DNA of 64,000 nt, from contig NZ_CP045496.1 in NCBI RefSeq assembly GCF_015500075.1, positions 1,426,001 to 1,490,000 of the forward strand, given 5' to 3'. Below the pieces are notes generated by a model that was given only the letters and a program-made list of their open reading frames with translations, had not been told where the DNA came from and ran no database searches. Source of the stretch: Mesorhizobium sp. INR15 (GTDB lineage: Bacteria; Pseudomonadota; Alphaproteobacteria; Rhizobiales; Rhizobiaceae). Below, piece after piece: positions 58,963 to 64,000 of the stretch. A program made the translations under genes and the position numbers. The number at the start of each line of letters is the position of its first letter. The first letter of the stretch is position 1.

Positions 58963-59469
58963 ATGGGCCGTATCGCAGCACTTACCAGAAACCCGGTCAT
59001 GATCGCGCTGGTGGCGATGCTCGCCATTGCCGGTTGCGCTTCGAAGAAGACACCGAACAATGCCGCTGACCTTGGCCTCAATGGCGCCGGCGCGGCGACG
59101 CCCGGATCGGCGCAGGATTTCACCGTCAACATCGGCGACCGCATCTTCTTCGATACGGACTCGACCTCGATCCGTGCCGATGCACAGACCACGCTGGCAC
59201 GCCAGGCGCAGTGGCTGAACCAGTACAAGCAGTATGCCATCGTTGTCGAAGGCCATGCCGACGAACGCGGCACGCGTGAATACAACCTGGCACTCGGCGC
59301 CCGCCGCGCCGCCGCCACCCGCGACTTCCTGGTTACCAAGGGCGTTTCGGCCAGCCGGCTGAAGACGATTTCCTACGGCAAGGAACGTCCGGTCGCGGTG
59401 TGCGACGACATCTCCTGCTGGTCGCAGAACCGCCGTGCCGTCACCACGCTCAACGGCGCCGGTTCCTGA
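58963..59469 (+). CDS. pal: Peptidoglycan-associated lipoprotein Pal
   Basis: A 168-residue outer-membrane lipoprotein. Lipobox AIAGC with the acylated Cys at about residue 25; OmpA-type peptidoglycan-binding domain with VVEGHADERGTREYNLALGARRA. The start at 58963 follows AAGGAGAGG. The 202 bases between the cassette and pal contain no gene and probably hold the pal promoter. A strong terminator follows the gene. Confidence 0.95.
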   Translation: MGRIAALTRNPVMIALVAMLAIAGCASKKTPNNAADLGLNGAGAATPGSAQDFTVNIGDRIFFDTDSTSIRADAQTTLARQAQWLNQYKQYAIVVEGHADERGTREYNLALGARRAAATRDFLVTKGVSASRLKTISYGKERPVAVCDDISCWSQNRRAVTTLNGAGS

Positions 59470-59496
59470 TCGGCAGAATTGCAACACTCGTATCTG

Positions 59497-59523
59497 AAAG
59501 GCGGCCGTGAGGCCGCCTTTTTC
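59497..59523 (+). terminator. Rho-independent terminator of pal
   Basis: Perfect 10-bp stem AAAGGCGGCC (59497-59506)/GGCCGCCTTT (59511-59520), loop GTGA, followed by TT. It is 28 bases after the pal stop codon. Confidence 0.88.
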
Positions 59524-59647
59524 ATATCCGATCGCTCGAAACAAAATTTGGCCGAAGTCTCGGGTCCTGCTATGAGCCGAGGGCGTCTGGCTGGTCCCAC
59601 TTTGATTGGAAGGCGCGAACAGGCTAACGATTTACGGCGAGAGGCAC

Positions 59648-60763
59648 ATGCATTTCAGATCGGTCTTGAGCGGCACACTTGCGCTGCTGCTCCTATCAGG
59701 CGTCACCGCCTCTGCTGGCGGCCTAGGGGCAACCAGCACGGGGCAACCAGCCGACAGCGGCTTTTCCTTCCATCTGCCTACAATCGAGCTGCCCAAGCTT
59801 TTCGGTGAAAAGAAAAAACCGGAGCAGGTTCAGATGGCGCAGTCCGACCCGAACGCGGTCACCGGGCTGGAGGACCAGCTGCGGCAGATGAACGGCAAGA
59901 TCGAGGAGCTGAATTTCCAGGTCCTGCAGATGCAGGAACAGATCCGCAAGCAGCAGGAAGACAACGAGTTCCGCTTCCAGCAGCTGGAGGGCGGTACGCA
60001 AGGCGGACAGGCGCCCGCGGCCCCCAAGAAGGATCCGCAAAAGAAGTCGGATGCCACCACCGACACCAACACCAATGTGGCGACGGCGCCAGCAACGCAG
60101 GCGCCGGCCGATGCGGGTACCGCGCCGGCGGGCGGCCAGAGCGTCGAGGACGTCATCGTCGAATCGCCGAATGGCGACCCCGGCGCGGTGATCCCCGGTG
60201 CGCCGGCCAAGACCTTCGGCAGCATCACCGTCGACAAGAACGGCAATGTGATCGACGCCGACGGCAATACCCAGGCGACCGCGCCGGTGCAGGACACCGC
60301 CCCGGCGACGGCGGCACCCGCGAAGCCGACCAAGGCCGGCAAGTCCGATGGCACGGTGGTCGCGGCTTTGCCAGACACCAAAAACCCCGAAGAACTCTAC
60401 CGCAACTCCTACCAGTTCATCCTGTCGGGCGACTACAGCACGGCCGAACAGGGTTTCCGGGATCACATTTCCCGCTTCCCCAAGGATGCAAAAGCAGCGG
60501 ACGCGCATTACTGGCTGGGTGAGTCGCTGCTCGGCCAGCAGAAATACCGCGACGCGGCCGAGACTTTCCTCGCGGCCAGCAAGGACTATCCCAAGGCCAA
60601 GAAGGCTCCCGACATGTTGTTGAAACTCGGCGTTTCGCTGGTCGGCCTCAAGCAGCATGATGTCGCTTGCGCGACCTTCAGCGAGATCGGCAAGCGCTAT
60701 CCCGATATTTCCGGGGCGCTCAAGGAACGGGTCAAGCAGGAAAGGGCGCTCGCGGCGTGCTAG
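59648..60763 (+). CDS. cpoB: Tol-Pal-associated periplasmic protein CpoB (YbgF)
   Basis: A 371-residue protein with a signal peptide (MHFRSVLSGTLALLLLSGVTASA), an N-terminal coiled coil (about 75-110, LEDQLRQMNGKIEELNFQVLQMQEQI), a long low-complexity Ala/Pro/Thr linker, and C-terminal TPRs (PEELYRNSYQFILSGDYSTAEQGF and following). CpoB coordinates Tol-Pal with peptidoglycan synthesis at division. The linker is longer than in Escherichia coli (total 263 residues there). Confidence 0.93.
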   Translation: MHFRSVLSGTLALLLLSGVTASAGGLGATSTGQPADSGFSFHLPTIELPKLFGEKKKPEQVQMAQSDPNAVTGLEDQLRQMNGKIEELNFQVLQMQEQIRKQQEDNEFRFQQLEGGTQGGQAPAAPKKDPQKKSDATTDTNTNVATAPATQAPADAGTAPAGGQSVEDVIVESPNGDPGAVIPGAPAKTFGSITVDKNGNVIDADGNTQATAPVQDTAPATAAPAKPTKAGKSDGTVVAALPDTKNPEELYRNSYQFILSGDYSTAEQGFRDHISRFPKDAKAADAHYWLGESLLGQQKYRDAAETFLAASKDYPKAKKAPDMLLKLGVSLVGLKQHDVACATFSEIGKRYPDISGALKERVKQERALAAC

Positions 60764-60820
60764 TTTGTTCCTGCTTGTCGTTACCCTGAAACCGGGACCG
60801 CTTTTGAGCGACATGCATTG

Positions 60821-62188
60821 ATGCTCGACACAGAGCCCTCTTTATCGAAAAGCCTTTTTTCGCACATCGATTTTACCAACGGCGCTGTGGCTGCCGTGTC
60901 CGGCGGCAGCGATTCGACCGCCCTTCTCCTTCTTCTCAAAACCCATCTCGACCTGACCGCACCGGCAACGAGATTGCTGGCGGTGACGATCGACCACGGG
61001 CTGCGCCCTGACGCGGCCGCCGAAGCACAAGCGGTGGCATCGCTTTGCGCGGAACGAGGCATTCCCCATCGCATCTTGGCCTGGTCCGGGTCCAAACCGT
61101 CCACCGGCCTGCCCGCCGCCGCGCGGGAGGCTCGTTACCGCCTGCTGGCCGAGGCTGCGCGCGCGGAAGGCATCGGCCTGATCCTGACGGGGCACACCGC
61201 TGACGACCAGGCCGAAACCGTGCTGATGCGCCAGACCCGCGATGGGGTTGGCGGCGATGAGGCGCGCGGCCTTGCCGGCATGGCGCCGGCCACCCTTTAC
61301 GATTGGCGTTGCTGGATCGCACGGCCCTTGCTGGCAACACGGCGCGAGATGTTGCGAGACTATCTGCGGCGCCGGCATGTCGGCTGGGCCGAAGACCCGA
61401 CCAATGAGGATGCAACCTTCGAGCGTCCGCGCATCCGCGCCGCGCTTGCCGGCGGCGGCGATACAGCGCGTGCGGATGATGCGATGGCGCTGTCGGCCCG
61501 TGCCGCCGCCGAACGCGTCGAACTTGGCCATATCGCCGCCGGGCTTATCCGCGACTTTGCCAGCCAGCCGGTCACCGGCCTTGTCTGCCTCGCTCCGGGT
61601 TTCCTGGCCTCTGGCGAAGACCGGGCGGCGATCTATGCGTTGCGCATTCTGCTGGCGACGATCGGCGGGCTTGCCTTCCTGCCGGAACAGGCGCGCGGCG
61701 AGGCACTGTTTTGCCGGCTGAGGGGCGGGTTTCTTTGCGCCACATTGTCGCGGACGGTGGTCGATTTCCGGCGCGCCGGGATTTTCCTGCACCGGGAAGC
61801 GCGTGGTCTGCCATCGCCCGCGGCGTTGGTCGATGGCGCGCTGTGGGACGGCCGGCGGAAAATCACGATGAGCGACAGCCACGGCGCATTGTTGATCGCG
61901 CCGCTTGGCGCCGTGGCGGCCGCGAAGCGGGCAACCCAGGAGGGCGACACGCCGGCAAGCCTTGTCCGGGCCGCGCTGGCCATGGAGCCCGCACTCTGGG
62001 TGGATGGCGAAAACCAAGGTTTGGCGGCGGATAGCCCGACCTCGCGGATCATGGAAGTGCTGCCGGTCGTGGGGCCATTTGCCCGTTTCCTGCCGTCCTT
62101 TGATCTGGCGCCGGCGCACGCCGTCGCCGAGCTGATTGGCGCGGCGGCGGTTCCGCCCCTGCCTTTCAGTGGCCACACTGCCGGTTGA
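60821..62188 (+). CDS. tilS: tRNA(Ile)-lysidine synthetase TilS
   Basis: A 455-residue enzyme that converts the wobble cytidine of tRNA-Ile(CAU) to lysidine. PP-loop motif SGGSDS is at residues 27-32, followed by VTIDHGLRPDAAAEA and LTGHTADDQAETVLMR. The start at 60821 (ATG) is preferred; a TTG lies immediately before it in frame. Gene order cpoB-tilS-ftsH is standard in alphaproteobacteria. Confidence 0.94.
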   Translation: MLDTEPSLSKSLFSHIDFTNGAVAAVSGGSDSTALLLLLKTHLDLTAPATRLLAVTIDHGLRPDAAAEAQAVASLCAERGIPHRILAWSGSKPSTGLPAAAREARYRLLAEAARAEGIGLILTGHTADDQAETVLMRQTRDGVGGDEARGLAGMAPATLYDWRCWIARPLLATRREMLRDYLRRRHVGWAEDPTNEDATFERPRIRAALAGGGDTARADDAMALSARAAAERVELGHIAAGLIRDFASQPVTGLVCLAPGFLASGEDRAAIYALRILLATIGGLAFLPEQARGEALFCRLRGGFLCATLSRTVVDFRRAGIFLHREARGLPSPAALVDGALWDGRRKITMSDSHGALLIAPLGAVAAAKRATQEGDTPASLVRAALAMEPALWVDGENQGLAADSPTSRIMEVLPVVGPFARFLPSFDLAPAHAVAELIGAAAVPPLPFSGHTAG

Positions 62189-62312
62189 TCTTGGGCGAAA
62201 GCTTAACCGAGACATGCTGTTATGCTTGGCAAGGGGAGGCGCTCTCCCTATGTTAGGCTCAAGTTTCCTCTTATGACGCGTGTCCGCTCGCGGACGCCCA
62301 ACGGGACAATTG

Positions 62313-64000
62313 ATGAATCCGAATTATCGCAATCTCGCGCTCTGGGCGATCATAGCGGTCCTGCTCATTGCCCTGTTCAATCTCTTCCAGACGCCGCAGA
62401 CGCGTGGAGCCTCGAGCGATGTGCCTTATTCGCAGTTCCTGCAGGATGTCGCGGCGGGCCGTGTGAAGACGGTGACCATCGCGGGCGCCCGCATCACCGG
62501 CACCTACACGGACAATGCCAGCGGCTTCCAGACCTATTCGCCGGGGGATCCGTCGCTGGTCTCGAGGCTGCAGGACAAGAATGTCACCATCAATGCGCGT
62601 CCGGAGAATGATGGTTCCGGCTCGCTGTTCTCGATGCTCATTTCCTGGTTGCCGATGATCCTGATCCTCGGCGTATGGATCTTTTTCATGCGGCAGATGC
62701 AGTCCGGTTCCGGCCGCGCCATGGGTTTTGGCAAGTCGAAGGCCAAGCTTTTGACCGAAGCGCATGGCCGCGTCACATTCCAGGATGTTGCCGGCGTCGA
62801 TGAGGCCAAGGAAGATCTGGAAGAGATCGTCGAATTCCTGCGCGACCCGCAGAAGTTCCAGCGGCTCGGCGGCAAGATTCCGCGCGGCGTGCTGCTCGTC
62901 GGCCCTCCGGGAACCGGCAAGACGCTGCTCGCCCGCTCGGTTGCCGGCGAAGCCAATGTGCCATTCTTCACCATTTCGGGCTCCGACTTCGTCGAGATGT
63001 TTGTCGGCGTCGGCGCGAGCCGTGTCCGCGACATGTTCGACCAGGCCAAGAAGAACGCGCCTTGCATCATCTTCATCGACGAAATCGATGCCGTCGGCCG
63101 TCATCGCGGCGCCGGTCTCGGTGGCGGCAATGATGAGCGCGAGCAGACGCTGAACCAGCTGCTGGTCGAGATGGATGGTTTCGAGTCCAACGAGAGCATC
63201 ATCCTGATCGCCGCCACCAACAGGCCCGACGTGCTCGACCCGGCGCTGCTGCGTCCAGGCCGCTTCGACCGCCAGGTCGTGGTGCCGAACCCCGACATCG
63301 TTGGCCGCGAGAAGATCCTCAAGGTGCATGTGCGCAACGTGCCGCTGGCGCCGAATGTCGACCTCAAGGTCATCGCGCGCGGCACGCCGGGCTTCTCTGG
63401 TGCCGACCTGATGAACCTCGTCAACGAATCCGCCCTGATGGCGGCGCGGCGCAACAAGCGCCTCGTCACCATGGCCGAATTCGAGGACGCCAAGGACAAG
63501 ATCATGATGGGCGCGGAGCGCCGCTCGTCGGCGATGACGATGGCCGAGAAGGAGCTTACCGCCTATCACGAAGCTGGCCATGCCATCCTGGCGCTCAACG
63601 TGCCGTCGGCCGATCCGCTGCACAAGGCGACGATCATTCCGCGCGGCCGGGCGCTCGGTATGGTCATGCAGTTGCCGGAAGGCGACCGTTATTCGATGAG
63701 CTACAAATACATGATCTCGCGTCTGGCGATCATGATGGGTGGCCGCGTTGCCGAGGAGTTCAAGTTCGGCAAGGAGAACATCACCTCCGGCGCTTCCTCG
63801 GATATCGAGCAGGCAACTAAGCTGGCGCGCGCCATGGTGACGCGCTGGGGCTTCTCCGACAAGCTCGGCCATGTTGCCTATGGCGATAACCAGGAAGAAG
63901 TGTTCCTGGGCCACTCGGTGGCGCGCACGCAGAATGTCTCGGAAGAGACGGCGCAGATCATCGATGCCGAAGTGCGCCGCCTGATCGATGAAGCCTATTC
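62313..64000 (+). CDS. ftsH: ATP-dependent zinc metalloprotease FtsH (cut by window end)
   Basis: The 5' 562 codons of ftsH are present; about 80 residues of the C-terminus lie beyond the window. Two membrane helices (about 7-25 and 105-125) flank a periplasmic domain; the AAA+ domain has Walker A GPPGTGKT (197-204), Walker B IIFIDEIDAVG and SRH with NRPDVLDPALLRPGRFDRQ; the zinc site is HEAGH (419-423). It degrades membrane and regulatory proteins. The start at 62313 (MNPNYRNLALW) is by family match. Confidence 0.97.
   Translation, partial: MNPNYRNLALWAIIAVLLIALFNLFQTPQTRGASSDVPYSQFLQDVAAGRVKTVTIAGARITGTYTDNASGFQTYSPGDPSLVSRLQDKNVTINARPENDGSGSLFSMLISWLPMILILGVWIFFMRQMQSGSGRAMGFGKSKAKLLTEAHGRVTFQDVAGVDEAKEDLEEIVEFLRDPQKFQRLGGKIPRGVLLVGPPGTGKTLLARSVAGEANVPFFTISGSDFVEMFVGVGASRVRDMFDQAKKNAPCIIFIDEIDAVGRHRGAGLGGGNDEREQTLNQLLVEMDGFESNESIILIAATNRPDVLDPALLRPGRFDRQVVVPNPDIVGREKILKVHVRNVPLAPNVDLKVIARGTPGFSGADLMNLVNESALMAARRNKRLVTMAEFEDAKDKIMMGAERRSSAMTMAEKELTAYHEAGHAILALNVPSADPLHKATIIPRGRALGMVMQLPEGDRYSMSYKYMISRLAIMMGGRVAEEFKFGKENITSGASSDIEQATKLARAMVTRWGFSDKLGHVAYGDNQEEVFLGHSVARTQNVSEETAQIIDAEVRRLIDEAY

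Noticed and set aside
62271..63914. 547-codon open frame on the minus strand
   Set aside because: It is antisense to ftsH, whose plus-strand protein is fully conserved; the minus frame is His/Arg/Asp-rich in the way produced by reversed GC-rich codons.

Overview
The window is about 64 kb of GC-rich, gene-dense chromosome from an alphaproteobacterium of the order Hyphomicrobiales, most likely Mesorhizobium or a close Phyllobacteriaceae relative. This is inferred from gene content and order: a fau-ymdB block behind a 6S RNA, suhB/efp/sel1/thiE, ruvCAB leading into tol-pal-tilS-ftsH, a GapR/DUF2312 protein, an RcdA/DUF1465 protein, CtrA-type TTAA-N7-TTAA boxes and rhizobial-type palindromic intergenic repeats. 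I found no tRNA, rRNA, CRISPR array, transposase or prophage.

Layout. 0-2.4 kb: hydroxyproline-type catabolism (FAD D-amino acid oxidase, 4-hydroxyproline 2-epimerase). 2.4-9.3 kb: a complete branched-chain amino acid ABC transporter (livH, livM, livG, livF, a small membrane protein, livK) closed by a strong terminator; its LivG carries an unusual C-terminal helix-hairpin-helix extension. 9.5-14.7 kb: pyruvate carboxylase, a GapR-like nucleoid protein, two small unknown genes and msrB. 14.8-20.9 kb: a MoxR AAA+/VWA/MBL-fold set whose MoxR gene is separated from its VWA partner by a GNAT gene and a divergent LysR/MFS exporter pair. 21-24 kb: DUF4345, 6S RNA, fau, ymdB, TerC. 24-30 kb: brnT/brnA toxin-antitoxin, an ArsR/SRPBCC/VOC cluster, yebC and an Rdx selenoprotein-like gene, a TetR/NmrA/DUF1772 cluster. 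30-36 kb: rpmE, ABC exporter, M32 carboxypeptidase, GntR, nitroreductase, DUF1304. 36.5-42.9 kb: a MotA/TolQ-like plus OmpA-like envelope pair, hemolysin III, inositol monophosphatase, efp, Sel1 and ThiE-like genes. 43-47.5 kb: EamA/Lrp divergent pair, methyltransferase, TauE permease, two small membrane proteins. 47.5-51.4 kb: a candidate CtrA-controlled sRNA, rcdA, and ruvC-ruvA-[AbrB/PIN toxin-antitoxin]-ruvB. 51.5-64 kb: phosphoesterase, secreted GH5, then ybgC-tolQRAB-[four-helix-bundle cassette]-pal-cpoB-tilS-ftsH, cut by the window end.

How the genes work together. The right third is cell-envelope and cell-cycle machinery: Tol-Pal for outer-membrane constriction, FtsH for membrane proteolysis, RcdA as a ClpXP adaptor, all near CtrA-like sites. 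Two conserved operons here (ruvCAB and tol-pal) have each taken in a small accessory module: an AbrB/PIN toxin-antitoxin between ruvA and ruvB, and an intervening-sequence-like four-helix-bundle gene bounded by inverted repeats between tolB and pal. The strongest leads for something new are the LivG-HhH fusion, the CtrA-box-driven small RNA upstream of rcdA, and these two insertions.
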